Made by a program: the position numbers and the translations under genes. From contig VZSF01007311.1 of NCBI GenBank assembly GCA_013398295.1, positions 372,001-436,000 on the forward strand: a stretch of 64,000 nt of DNA, in the 5' to 3' direction. Shown piece by piece: positions 1-12,900 of this stretch; positions within the stretch are counted from its first letter, which is position 1, and each line of letters starts with the position of its first letter. The notes beneath the pieces were generated by a model, which worked only from the letters and a program-made list of their open reading frames with translations, searched no databases and was not told where the DNA came from. Source of the stretch: Chionis minor. Taxonomy: Eukaryota > Chordata > Aves > Charadriiformes > Chionididae.

Positions 1-3000
1 GCATCTGGAAAATAAAAAAAAGGCTGAAGGACAAACAGCTCAGAAAACTGATTTTTAAGCACTCCTGGAAAGTCCAAAGTTGAAAAAGTAAAAAGCTGAT
101 AGCTAAGCTAGTAAGAAGGATTCAATACTTTGAATATATCACGAAAATGAAAAAATAAATTGACATGGGTGCATTTACAGTGCATGCAGTCATTACCACC
201 CTAGAGGCACATACACATTCCCTAAGAGGATGCAGAGGCAGCTTGCCATGGCGTTAGTTGCCACTCAACAGCTGTGCCTTTCCTGACATAGATTAAGTGA
301 TTTGTAACAGGAGAGACTTTGATTCACAAAAAGTCTGATTAATCTGAATTTTATAAAGCAGGGACTGTTGAAAACTCATTTGTGACAAAACATAGTTATC
401 AATCTTCATTATGATGGTAGTGACAGGGTTAGAAAGAGATTGTACAGTCTAGAAGTATAACCAGACCCTATTGAAGAGTAGAGAAGTAGTGAAAAATATT
501 TGTAAGGATATGACTATGGGACATGCAAGTTATGAAATGTGCACCATAAATTGTGTGCGTAGTTTTCAGGTGGGCCGTATTCAATAAACCCCAGTAAGCA
601 CCTGGATGATAAAACTGAAAACATATTGTCCTGAGACCTTTGTCAGACAACAGATTGTGTTCAAACTTACATAACCTGCATAAATTGTTGCTTTGCACCT
701 CTGAGGCGCAAAACGGCAAACAGGCAGCAGGCTGACTCACATGAGAGCATATATAACAAAAGCTTGCAAAGCAGCTGCTTTTGGACCAGAACTCTGAATC
801 AAAATGTCTGCTTCATCAACAGTACACAGCCCTTCCACTGTATACCAATAATTTAGTGGTGTGTATTCTTAAGACCTTTTGGGAAGAGCAAAAAAATTAT
901 TCTTAACCAGGTCATGTCTCATTTTCCTGTTGTTGGAAGCAAAGCAAAAACTGTATGCTTAAAATTTAGGAAATGACTAATGGGGTTACTGCAAATTTTT
1001 GGCATTAGTGATTTTCTTATGATTAATGACTTTACTGTTTCCTCACCTATAGTATCACAAATTAATATCACAAAAAACATTAAAAAAAAAAAATCCCTGT
1101 AGGAGAATTAACAAGAAAAATAAAGCAGTGTACTATTAACATGCCCAAACCTGTTTTGCATAGGCCATCTCAAATCTGGCCAGGATTATTAGCTGAAATG
1201 TAGTACTACACAAATGGGGAGCTATTGTGACTGCCCCCATACTTTTATGTAGCACTTTGAACAAATGAGTCCTCTGCACAGAGCAGGGATAGCTCATACA
1301 GGCAGCAGCACTCTGTAATTTACCCCCCTCGACATTAATGTGGATAGAGGAGAATTTACCTGAGTTCATTTCTGTTATTTTGTTGCCATCAAGAAATTAT
1401 CAGTCCATATTTGAGGCGTATGTGATAGTACTTACTATTATTTTGCTTATTTCTTCTGTCTAGCCTGAGCAGTGGCTTAGTTTTTTTCTTCATGTATACC
1501 AAAAGACATTATTTTCCTCCATTTCCTGTCTTTTTGAAGCGTTGCATTCTGCTGTTGGGAAAAAAACCCAACTTTTTGGCTATGTTGGGCCCTCTGCTTT
1601 CTTCCTTTAATCAGCTTGCTCCTGAAGTTTCATAATTCTTGCCAGTCAGAGTCTAGATGCTCTGAGCAGTGTCATTGGCACACAGCCATGTTCCAACTGC
1701 TTCACAAATAATTTCATTCATATTTTTGTCTTTCCTTCATTTTCTGCAATGCTTCCTATTCCACAGCTTCATTTTGTGGCCAACACTTCAAATAATGAGA
1801 AAGCAAACAAGGCCTGGTTGTTACAGCAATTAAACATAAAAATGACCGATTTGCTCATTCTCCCTTTGCAAATGCATTTCAGAGATTGCTTTAATCTCTC
1901 CACAGGCAAAGAAGGTACTTGCAGTTCTAGGTATTTCTATTTTCACCTTAAGGTGGGGGTTTTTTGTCCAAAGAAAATGTATTTAATGTTTTAGAACTGT
2001 GAAAAATTAAGTTCACTCCAATAAAATGACAATGCCTTTCACAAAAACAGGTAACAGGTTTGAGGTGAAAGCTTCAAAGAACAAAAAGCACCTCTAAGAG
2101 CCACAGGTATAATACAGATGCAAGTGTTTGGAAACAGAAAGTATTTCTTGTTACCTACAGTCAGAGTGCGCATGTATGAAGAAAATTACTTTATCAGGCA
2201 CTGTGCAACAAACAAAGGTATTAATAAGAAGTCTTTCTTCACAGCCTTACTGGTCTTAAATTTTAATACGATTAGTGTGGTTTTATCGGCGGAGTCCCAT
2301 GCTGACATATGTAAGACAGCTGGGATTTGCATTTCAGTTCACGGCTACACTGGTGAAAGCAAGGGTGTTTGTATCTTTTTGTGTTAGCTTATTCGGGAAT
2401 CTCATCCATGCTCTGTAGGGTACCATTTCAAAAGAAAAGTTCGTCAATCAGGAACTTCTTCATCACCCAGAGAATGTTTCCCCATTGTTTCTTTTTTAAA
2501 GTATTACTAATTGCTATAATATTAGCCAAAATCTACTTTTTCACTTTTCTGAGAAGTTGTAATACTGCAGAAAGCATACTAAGAATGTGGTTTGGAAATT
2601 AAGTATTTCTTATAGGCTGCCTAGCAAAGCTGCCCAGCTTCAGCTAACATTCGACAAAAGGACACCTTTTTTTCTGACTGATTTAGATAATAGGACACTC
2701 CAACTCTTCATCACCTCTGGAACTAACTTTTTAATGTGTGCTAGTTTTTCTTTTTATCCTCCTTTTGGCTAAATTAAAAGCATCTGCTGCTTTCTTTGCC
2801 CATAGCAGACGGTTTGCTGTGTAGTTTTGGTCTGTTGGCAATGTTGTGTAACAGCGTAGAAGTACAGAGAAGCAAACTCATGAAAACTGCGTATGACCTA
2901 GTCAGTGAAAAGAAGTTTTAAGACCTCCCTTTATGAATTTGTAGTCCTGGCCTAACTGGAGTTTATCATTGATGGGGAACCAGGGAAGCACTACACAAGC

Positions 3001-6000
3001 TGTCGAGAGCCAACGTTTGAGTAAAGAGGAGGAGGCAATTTATCACACTTACTGGAGGTCTTGCCCAAAGCCAGAGAGCTGGTAGGCTTGGGAATGAAAA
3101 CTTCAGAGAATCACACTGCAGTTAATAACCAGTAATGACACAAAAAAGGAGGGGCTGGGGTTTGCGGGCTTAGGGAAAGAAACACGGAGAGGCTGTGTAA
3201 GAGTGCTTTGAGGCCATCCTGAGCTACAGTTGAGATAGGAGGGTATATATAGCCTATTTCGAGACCTGTTTTCTCAAGAAATAATACTTGGAGACAGTTG
3301 GCTGGTTTTAATCGCTCTTGTAATTACACCTGGAGGGAACAGAATTGCAGGCACTGAAAATAACTCAACCCTGCCAAGGTAATCACCGTTAGCACTGCTC
3401 TGTGGGTTAGTTAATAGGGTCACTTTGCGCGGAGGTAACGTGATGGTGAGAGGAGTAAGCTCTGATGAGAGCTGGGCTCAGAGGCTAGGCTCCCTGCAGG
3501 GTAGGCTGGATCATGGTGCCAATTTCTGCATCCCTATCTCAGCAGCATGGACACTTGCAATTTGACAGCCAGAATACCCATAGACTACTCCTAAATTGTC
3601 TTTTCATATCAAGACTGAGGCACAGTGAAAAGCCTGGGATGCTTCCTGACCTGTCTCAGCATGTGAGGGCTTTTGCACCTTAAGCACCCTATACATCTCA
3701 TCCACCACTGCAGTAGGTGACATCAGTATCTATCCGAGTGACAACATTACAGGACAGGGTAGGAAATATTGAGGTTGTTACCAGCCTATCTGCCTCTAGA
3801 TAGGCATGAGGCACGCACTCTGGCTTGAGTATATGATATTTGCCTGAGTTTTCTTGTCCGGGACTTAAAAAGCACCCTTAGCCTGTGTCCAGACATGCAC
3901 TTGCATTGCCATGATGTTGCATCAACACAAAATAGTTTCTTCTTGGTACTCAGAACAAAAAGGAGGCATCCCCAAAGTCTGCTGAGATGGGGAATATAAG
4001 GCCTTTCTAGGAAAGCCTCTGAGTGACTCCCCTGTGCATTATCAGCCACGTGAAACTCCACTGAGGCAGTCCTGGGCATGTGCCACAACCAAGGTCATCT
4101 GTGGTATCTTCACACCGTGGGGACCAATGTGGCTAAATCTGTGCTAACAATTCTGGAAACAAATCCCTCCTTCTCCTCCTTCCCTGGTGTTGTGGAGCGC
4201 ATCTTGGAAAAATGCTGGTGTCCAGATGGGATAGAGATTTGTTAGAATCTAAGAGGCTAAGTAAGGATTGACCTGTTTTTGAAAAAGTTAGAGGAATAAG
4301 AAGTATGACTGACCTGATAATTGTGACAGATACTTCTTGTTACAGGGCTTCTTCCACAGACATTTAGTAACATTTTGATTAAAGCCAATAGGCTATGCAA
4401 TTACAGTAATTTGCCTGCCTCGGCACCTGGGAGCAGCAGGTTCCCGCCAGAGTGGAACTCCGACTGACTCGCTTCCCCTTAGCAGATTTCAGTTCCATCA
4501 CAAAAACATGTTCCGAAAGTGTCAGCTTTGAAGGAAAAGTTTCCAGGACTCTTCCTCAGGACAAACCATTCCAATTCAAAATTTTAAAAACACCTTTTAG
4601 ATAATTTCAAAAATGTACTAATATTTGCATATTGTTCCTGCAGAGCATTAGATCTACCTACCAAAATATGAGTTTTAAGACACTGAAATTGAAGGAGAAC
4701 ACTGTTCCACTGAAATGATTGTTTTTTGCATAAATTTCCTCCAGGGAGGATTTCAAACTTTTTGAAAGGAGGAAGTGTTTCTAATTCAGAAATGAGGTAA
4801 AATTTCAGGATTTCAGTTTTCTCTGTGTGTCAGGCTTCCCAGTCTTGCAAGAACATGTATCTCAGATGGTGAAGCACTAAAGTGCACTTATTCTTGGAAT
4901 GGAATAGGATCCACAAGATAGTCCCTGCCTGATGTAGCTCCTTGATACTGTACAAGAAAGATAGCTGGCATGACTCTGCTTTGCTAGGTGTCTCGGGGTT
5001 CATCTTCTCACTAATTCCCTGTTGAGCCACGCCTGACAAAGCAGATCTACATGCAACGTTTCATGGCTGTTGATGCAAAAATAATCTTAAGGACAAAGAA
5101 TGGCACGAACGAGAGCAGCTTGGTCCATAAACCACAGCAGCCTGAGCAGCACATGTGTCTTGCATTGCAGACTAGAAGTGATCCCAGGTTCCCCTAAGAA
5201 TCACAGAGATAAAGGTATATCTGATTCCTTTGTGCCCAGCACTGAATAGTGAAGCACAACATCCAAGTCAATATTTTTAAGCCCAAGACAACGATGTCAT
5301 GTTAAACAAGGAAAAATGTACCTGCCTGAGCTATCAAACAGCACTGCAGATATTGAACTGTAGACCTGATGAAGCTTTTCACTGGGAAGTTTTGCACTCA
5401 CAGCTACTCTAAAGAAAAGAATTCACAAAGGTGTCCTCAGAAAAGAAATAGGCTCCTCATTTTTTCTCTGTCCAGGTGCTATACACACAGGGACATTGTC
5501 TATGTAATGATTATCAAGTATGAAGTAGAGGACTCCCAGTCTTCATTCAAAAATCAGGTTGGACTAAGAGCAATCCCTTCAATAACATTTCATTTATTTT
5601 ACATTCAGGATGTTGTCTGAGCAGGAGGCTGCAATTAATGACTGCATTAATAGGCTTAGCACAAACAGGGTACGTGTACTTTCCTCTCCATTTGCAGAGC
5701 ATCTGGTAGCAAAATTAACTGACCTTCTGTGATTCCTATGCATTGTCAGTGAGCACAGTACCAGTCTGTCACTTCCCTTATGCCTTCTGAAAGCCAGACA
5801 GATCAACTTATTTGTAGTCATTAGCTTTTATTGAGAAGGCAAAAGGCAACTCTAAGGTGACATTCACAGTATTCAATACTTGATTATCAGATTCCCGCAA
5901 ACTTCAGTTTAAAATGTATAAAAGATTATCAAAGCTTAGAAGGAATTTAATAAAAGTCAAGAGTATTTTTTTGTCTTTGCAGATGCTTCTTTCAAGCAGA

Positions 6001-7168
6001 AATATGGCATGAGAAGGCGTTATTCTTGTGAGAGAATCTGAGATTTTTCTCAGCAACGACAGAATAAAATAGACAGCAGTTCTGTAACCATTCTTAAAGC
6101 AATGTTCCCATCTAAAATTTTAACCAAAACAACAAACATTTCATAGAACAAACACTTTCTCTACAAGCCACTTTGAAAAGTGAAGAGTCCTGGTTCCATT
6201 GAAATCTCTGGTGGGAAACCATCAAATAGGTTTTCTTATTCTTCTTATTTGCTAATATATACATATCAGTCAGGTAAGCAAAAGATCCCAAGTCACTCTA
6301 GCCATAGAAAACCACGGAGTAACTGGAGGACTAATTTTCACTAGGGCTGATGAAAAGCATTACTGTGAAAAAGAACAATAAAGTATACCTGGCTTCCATG
6401 AACTGGATTAAAACACATCACTGATGCATTTACAGGGCAGGTAGCATCCACAGGCTTGTTCCTGGGAGCACTAGGCAAACTCAGAGTTTCAGTCTCTAGC
6501 TCGAGACACAGAAGCAGCTGATGTATTACTGGGCAATAATTATTTGAGCACAGGCAACAGCCAGACAAGATTTCCAAGTGAAGATTAAACTTTCAAAATG
6601 TTTGCCATGTGCAATCACTTCACTTTGTAGCTGTCAAAAAGAATCTGTTTCTCTGTTATTTCTGAAAGACAGGCAAATCTCTGGACTCTGAAATTATGTG
6701 GCCAGCTGGCCTTGAGATGTCAACTTTTCATTTGTCCCAAACATTGTTTATTTGTTTATATTCTTTCCTGGAAGAAAAGAATTATATACCCGTCACTTTC
6801 AATGAAATACAGGTCCTCAATTTGGCCCTCATTCTCCTTCCAGTGATGCTAGCACAGATCAGGTTTTCATTAGTTCCCCTGGGTGCAACTTGTTTGCCTC
6901 AACAAAAAACTGGTAAAATTGAGAAAAGAGCGAAACCTCTGTTCAGGTGAGAGTTTTCTGGATCAGAAGTTTCCTTCAGCCCTGTTGCTAAAATCAAAAT
7001 GTAATGTCTTCCAAAATTTAGGTTAAACAATGATCGATTTTTAAGGAACCCTTTTTGCATACCTCTAGATTTCTGGGTCCTTAGGTCCCATCTATTTCAT
7101 ATTTTCAAAGTTTGCTGATTTGCTGGAAGGGAATGTTTAGGTCTAGCTTTCTTTTTGTTGTGGGTGGT

Positions 7169-7231
7169 GTTTCTTTTTTCTTTCCTGTTTTTCTTCTTTT
7201 TGTTTCTTCTTGTCTTTCCTTCTCCCGTCTT
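7169..7231 (+). repeat. Polypyrimidine tract (T/C-rich, low complexity)
   Basis: About 62 bases are almost purely T and C; by my reading only four interruptions occur, all G. The tract is followed within six bases by an AG at 7236-7237, so on the plus strand it has the shape of a strong 3' splice acceptor. No open exon or obvious donor pairs with it. A simple low-complexity tract, with possible triplex formation as a homopurine/homopyrimidine stretch, is the safer reading. Confidence 0.6.
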
Positions 7232-8289
7232 AAATAGGAAAGGTATGAGTTTCATACAGTTTCTTAGCTTAAGCATCTGATATTTTTAGAAAGATGTCTA
7301 CAGCTGTGAAACTCTTAATAAAATACTAGCAGGCAGCCCTACTATTAGTGACAGTAAGGAAGGCATGAATATCAAGCCAACACCAGAAGCAAAACTAGAG
7401 GCAGAGGAAATTGGCAAGGGCAAATTGTAGGAGGGAGTAGCAGGATCAGAAGTGGCAGAAACAGACACTGCAATTGTTTTGAAGATCCTTGGGGCCTATC
7501 TCTGAGGCCAAATGGCACAGAATAGCCTGCATCCATATTATTAAACTCTTTTTCTCTCCAAAACAGGGTAACAATATACATAGTGTCTATTGCAGATGGC
7601 CCCTGGCTTGTGCTAGTTCCTGAAGCGTACCGGGGAGAACTTTGAAATCCTTGAATTGTTTGAGAGTTGTCGTGTACTCAGGCCAACCTGTGCAAGGGAT
7701 TGCTCTAAACGGTTAACATCACAGACAGCTGAGTTTCTGGATCCTTTTTATTAACATTGACATAGCAGAAGTTCTGGGGTAAAGGAGGCATCTGAGCACA
7801 ATGACCATATTCCCATCTCTATCTACTAGCACATGTTCACATATCTAAGACTAGGGGAGAAGACAAGTGACAGATGAGGAGGTGCTTAATATCAAGTCTG
7901 GACTGACGACATGCTTGAAATTCTTTCAGAGGATGATTTCAAGTACAAAATGGGAGGTGCAAAGTCTCTGCTATCCTCTTCTTCCACATCAATGTGATTA
8001 CCAGCCACTAAGGTTGAGTACATCTAATTGGCAAGCAATGACACAGTCATCACAGCTGTATTCCCTCAGGGGGACTGACAAATCACTTTTAAGAAACTTG
8101 CCAGATATTGCAAGAAGGTTTCAAATTCACGCCACAGCATGGTAGTAAAAACCACTGAGGTTCGGAAAGAGACTCTTGCAGGGGCAGGAGGAGGGACAAA
8201 CTTGGGGATGCTGCCCTGAGTAGGAGAACAAGGCTGCGGTTTCATGGCGCAGCAGTTTTGGAATCATTTAGGTATGTTTTTAAAGCTCA

Positions 8290-8770
8290 TTGTCCTTAGT
8301 GCAAGCTGTGGAGGCAGCACACCATGGCAGGAACTGAGCAGCAGGCAGGACAAGGGTGCCTGGAGCTGATGTGGCTGCTGAGCGCTCTGCCTTGTCAACC
8401 CACAGCTGAAGCAGGACACAGACCTCTGCAGTCACCCCAGGCAAATAACGAGTTGAAAAGTTTGCTTTTACCAAAAAATACGGAGTCAAGAAGTGTGCAA
8501 AACCAACAGGCACTGATGCAAAGCACAAACTGTACAATAACTGCCCCCGGCTCTGGGGGTTGCACATAGGAAACAGGGCAAAGCTTGGCTACCCGGAGGC
8601 TGTGCTGGCTGCAGTCCTCGCCAGCAGCCATCCAAACAAGTCGTCCCGGCTGTCTCAGTCAATGGAGGTTCACTTCTGTCCTCTCTTTCCATGGCCACCC
8701 TCTTCGTGGCACCCTTTCCCTCCCTTGCTGTCATGCCAGCTTTTTGCCTGACCTGTACGCAGAGCTGCTC
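8290..8770. other. GC-richer islet without recognisable gene
   Basis: This stretch is visibly richer in G and C than its AT-rich surroundings. Because stop codons are rarer in such DNA, four or five overlapping frames of 63-113 codons lie on both strands. None resembles a known protein, and no consistent splice sites frame any of them. It could be an old repeat too diverged to recognise or a non-coding exon. Nothing decides between these. Confidence 0.35.
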
Positions 8771-9449
8771 AACATCAGCCGACAGGTCATTCCTGAGCCT
8801 CTTTGGCATCTCCTGCTTTGTGCTGGCAGTCTGTACCTTTTAATGCACTCTGCATTCATACGACTACTCATCTCATCTCATCTCTCTCCTAGTCCTCTGG
8901 AGATACTTTATGTGCAGAGATTCTGAGTGGCATCTTCGGAAAGAGCACTTTTAGCTACAACCACATGAAGTTTTAAGTAACAGTTGGGCCTTCAGACCGC
9001 CAATGCTAGATTTATTTTTTAAAAGTCTTTTGAGCTAAAATGAGCTCAAAATGGAAAAAGACACATGGGCTAAAAGACTAAATGTTAGCAAAGTGGATAT
9101 GAACTGCCAGGCAAGCCTAGTTGAAAGAAAATAAAAAGGAACTGTGCTACAGAAGGGCTAGAAAATATGAGCCTAGAACTGTGAAATGCCCCTGGAAATG
9201 AACAAAACTCCTTGCAGCCCTGGCAACATCCTTCTGGAATCATAGGCAGGACAAAGGACTATTCTGTGAAACCTATTATCAGATCTACTTCCCTAGCCTA
9301 GGCAAGCAAACCTATCTAACCCTGGCTTCTGCTAGGACTTTCAAGAATACTGAGATAAAATCCAGGACAACCTTGCTTATAAATAAGCTGAATATATTTG
9401 TACAGTAGCTGGCAAGTAAGTGGCTTTCAGAATCACTATAGACAGGTAA

Positions 9450-9962
9450 AACTGATCATTCCTTTCTATTTGTTACTCAGAGTACTGTCTCCAGTTTTAG
9501 TCCCGCACACACAGGAGAAATGTTCACAAGCTGGAGTGAGTTCAGTGGCTGGAGCACACGACATGCGGGGAGAGGCTGAGGGATGTGGGCTTGCTCAGCC
9601 TGGAGAGGAGAAGGTTAAGGAGGGATCTTACTGCTGTTTTCAACCAAAAGGAGGTTATAGAGAAGACAGACCCAAGCTCTCCTTAGATATGTGCAGCAGA
9701 GGAAGGGAAGCCACAGTCACATGTTGGAGGATGGGCTAGTCTCACTATCTGTATGGAAAAACATCTTCACCCTGAGAACGGGTAAACACTGGGTCACATT
9801 TCTTCAAGAGGCAGTGGAATTTCCACCCTTGAAGATCTTCAACATGCAGGTGTGGAAGACCCTAAGCAACTGGTGTAACTTGAGTTTGGACCTGCTTTGA
9901 GGAGCGGTTCAGACTAGGTGACCTCTGAGGCCCCTTCTGACCTGAATTATTCTGCAACTCTA
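9450..9962 (+). mobile_element. Old, degraded CR1 LINE 3' fragment, plus strand
   Basis: The nucleotide order follows the 3' third of CR1 ORF2. It starts with the 'tgatcattcc' and 'gagtactgtctccag' segment near 9452-9495. It continues through 'gctcagcctggagaggagaagg' (interrupted match, 9593-9614) and the 'aaaaacatcttcaccctgag' segment (9757-9776), and ends in the 'gacctctgaggccccttctg' terminus (9920-9939). The same landmarks in the same order are seen in the intact CR1 copy at 47 kb. The reading frame is broken by substitutions and small indels, and the octamer tail is eroded. It is 5'-truncated, the usual outcome of target-primed reverse transcription for this family. Divergence looks much greater than in the other two clear CR1 copies, so this is an older insertion. 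Boundaries are approximate. Confidence 0.85.
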
Positions 9963-12900
9963 CGCACAACCTGCTCGGCAGGTCTCCAGTCTCCTGACTA
10001 CCTAACCACTCTGCAGATACCAAGACCTTGATCACTTTTAGGAGCTGCACCACCATTCCCCTTGCCTGCGCACAACAGCTTTTCTCACAGCACTCACGCT
10101 ACCCGTTCCTGCACACTGTACAGCACATTGCCAAATCAGAGACCCGTGTCCAGCAGAAAGCAAACCCCTCTACCTTAAAATCCAGGGTGCGGGCTGAAGC
10201 TGTGGCTGCAGGCTCTGTGGGCACTGGGACGGCTGCAGGACCACATCAAGCTGCCACCACAGGCTTGATAGCAGGCTGCTTCTTCTGTGCCGGTGCCTGG
10301 AGGGGACCGGGAGTGCACAGAGGCAGAGAAAATGCTCCTGTGCTTGCGGGGATCTCACAGAAGCTCATTTAAAGCATTTGACAGAGGTGCCTCCACTGGC
10401 AGGCTTGCCGCCCTGCCTTCCTTGTGTGTGCAGTGAAGGACACCTCTGTGGCAGCTAAGAGGAAACATGGGGTGAGGATCTTCCTACCTTAGGCACCTTG
10501 GCTACCTGCTTGAGGTTTCAGGGGCCGATTCAAGGCTTGGCATGTCCCAGCTGGCAGCTGGAGAACGGCACAGTCATCATACCCCTTCCCTTCAAGATAC
10601 CTTCCTCTGCAAGGACAAACCCCAAACACTTCTGTGTGTGGTGGCTTGTTGGCGTGCCAGCAAAAGGTTCCTGACCATGGCGTGAAGACGTTTTGGAGGA
10701 CAGGCAGCAGCAGAAGATGCCTTGCCTGAGAGTGCAGCTGCTTTAAGAACCCGCAGCACAGACTAAACATGTCAAAAAGCATGAAGGTTATCTTAAGAGG
10801 TGAAGAAACAGATGTTATCTGCAGTCATGAGATTTTTTTAGCAAATTTTTATTAATTAGTGTCTGCTTCAGACCTCAAACACTAGAATAGAAGAAAGAAA
10901 TAAAGGGCGAAGGCAGAAAAATCACAAGTTAATAAGCAAATCAAAGAAGCAAATACATGAAAGAGTGGGGTGGGGGGGAGGAGGAGACAAACAATATGTT
11001 GCTACCCAGCTCCTTCAAGCAGGATCTCGCACTACATTAATCCCTGTGGGCTTTTATCAGCCCGCGTTTGAACTCCCCCAGTGATAATGATAAGCCACCT
11101 CACTTGGCAGCGTGTTACACTGCCTTGCCGTTCTCTCACATCAGCCACAAAAAGCGGGAGCAAAACTGAAGGTCCAGGGCTCCTGGCGCAGCACGTGCAG
11201 CTGATTTTGGAAGGGGGAATGCCGGCAGCGCTGCCCAGCCTTGCTCCCAGGCAGGTGATCCAGCTTTCAGAGGTCCGGTGTGCAGCCACATGCCGCCTCC
11301 GCTTCTCCCTGGAGATGAACACCACCCCCAGCTGCTTCCCAAAAATGCTGGTGTGGATGCACACATGCCATGTACCTGGAGGCAGGGGTAGGTGCCAGCA
11401 GCTCCCATGTTGTCCCTGGGACAGGTAGAGTCAGGAAAAGCAGCAGCCATCATCAGAACAACCCCGCTGCCCTCCCCTGTCCCCATGGGAGCTGTGCCGG
11501 GGTGCCCCAGAGACATTTTATAATGCTCTTAAGGAGGTGGTTTCTACTCTTCAATTCGTATCAGTCTTGTGTCTTGCAGTCTCCTATTATGAGCTAGCAA
11601 ACATTCACCTTTTTAAAGAGCAGTCTGATCCTCAGAGAGCAGTATGTTGCGCTGCCAGTTATTGTCATTATTACTTAGTATTTTAATTGTTAGCACGATG
11701 CTTTAAGCTGATGAAAGTGGGATTTTCAAATGAAACCTGCAAACAGTGAATATATTGAAAAGCATGTTGCATAAAAATGAATCCTACTTCAAAAGCCTTA
11801 CTCCAGATTAATACTGCTATAACTGAGAGCGGAATTTAGCCCCAAGTTATTATCGCTAAAGGAAGATTAAGGCTCAAGATGCAACTAGTTTCAGTTTAGC
11901 AAAAAGGGCGGGGTGGAACAAGTGTGCATCCAGTAGAATATTTTCCATAGGACCAAGGAACCAAAGACCTTTTCTGTTGCTATCTGAATTATACATGTCT
12001 CAAAGTTTCATCTTAACCTTTAACAAACCAGTCATTAGACAAAAAACGCATTTGCGTTTCAGATTTTTTTTTGTACACTAAAATAATTATCTCTGTAAAA
12101 ATCCTGGTTTAAACACAAGAATATTGGTATGAAAATGTTTTTGGGAATAAAGTCTGTTCCCTTCCTGTTTCAGAATATGCCCTACTTATATAAGCACACT
12201 GATACTGGGTATAAACTCTTTTCCCCAGATACAGTTAATGCAATTCAAATCTTTATGTGAAATCGAGCCTAGCCATTTTCCTAGTCCTGTGTATCGCCTC
12301 AATCAGCATGAGGAGGAGGAAGTAGATGAGTCATTGGAAATGTGTTTTTCACTCTCCAAAAAAGTTAGATTTAGCAGGCCAAAAAAGTGTAGTTTCAATA
12401 CAGTGCCGTATTCCGGCCTGGCATTTTACTCAATGAAACTCTTTGAATTCCAGCAGTTTTCTAATGCCTTAAAGCCGGAATTAATCAAGTCTATTTTGTT
12501 GCTCTTTTTCTGCTGCTATTGATTATTTCACAGTGGTCAGTTGCCCCCTCTCTTCATGTCAAATCAAAATTAGAGAAAATGTTAAAATGTAAGAAAGGTA
12601 TCAAAGGTTTTACTAACATGGACTGTGCACAGCTTTGGGCAGGGACAGGCTCACACTACAGGGTTGATAAATTTTTCTGCACCAAGGGATGACATATTTA
12701 GTTGGGATCTTTACACACTACTGTAATCTACGTGTTATGAAATGAATCTTCGATCTGCAAGTCATCTTGGAGGATATTTTGTTTTCCTTTTTCAGAACTG
12801 AACTTAACAGAATAGCCTAAGGGGAAAGTAAGAATGCTGAAAAGAAAAAAGAAAGGACATTTTGAGAAAGTTCCGGTTTAGTCATAGTAAATATAATACA

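Larger units (their letters stand above)
1..9449. other. Gene-free AT-rich single-copy DNA
   Basis: No recognisable exon, RNA gene or mobile element was found in this stretch. Open frames are about 60-113 codons, occur on both strands, overlap one another and match no family I know. Local features are an A12 run (1082-1093), a long pyrimidine tract (7169-7231), a GC-richer islet (8290-8770) and a three-unit CTCAT repeat (8867-8881). AATAAA-type hexamers occur, for example near 2020, but without a gene body they say nothing. The base composition and scarce CpG fit vertebrate intergenic or intronic DNA. Confidence 0.6.

Noticed and set aside
3600..3720. MIR-like string 'gactgaggcacag' (and a similar 'aaactgaggcac' near 35656)
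   Set aside because: Only about a dozen bases match; no tRNA-like head or conserved core could be followed.
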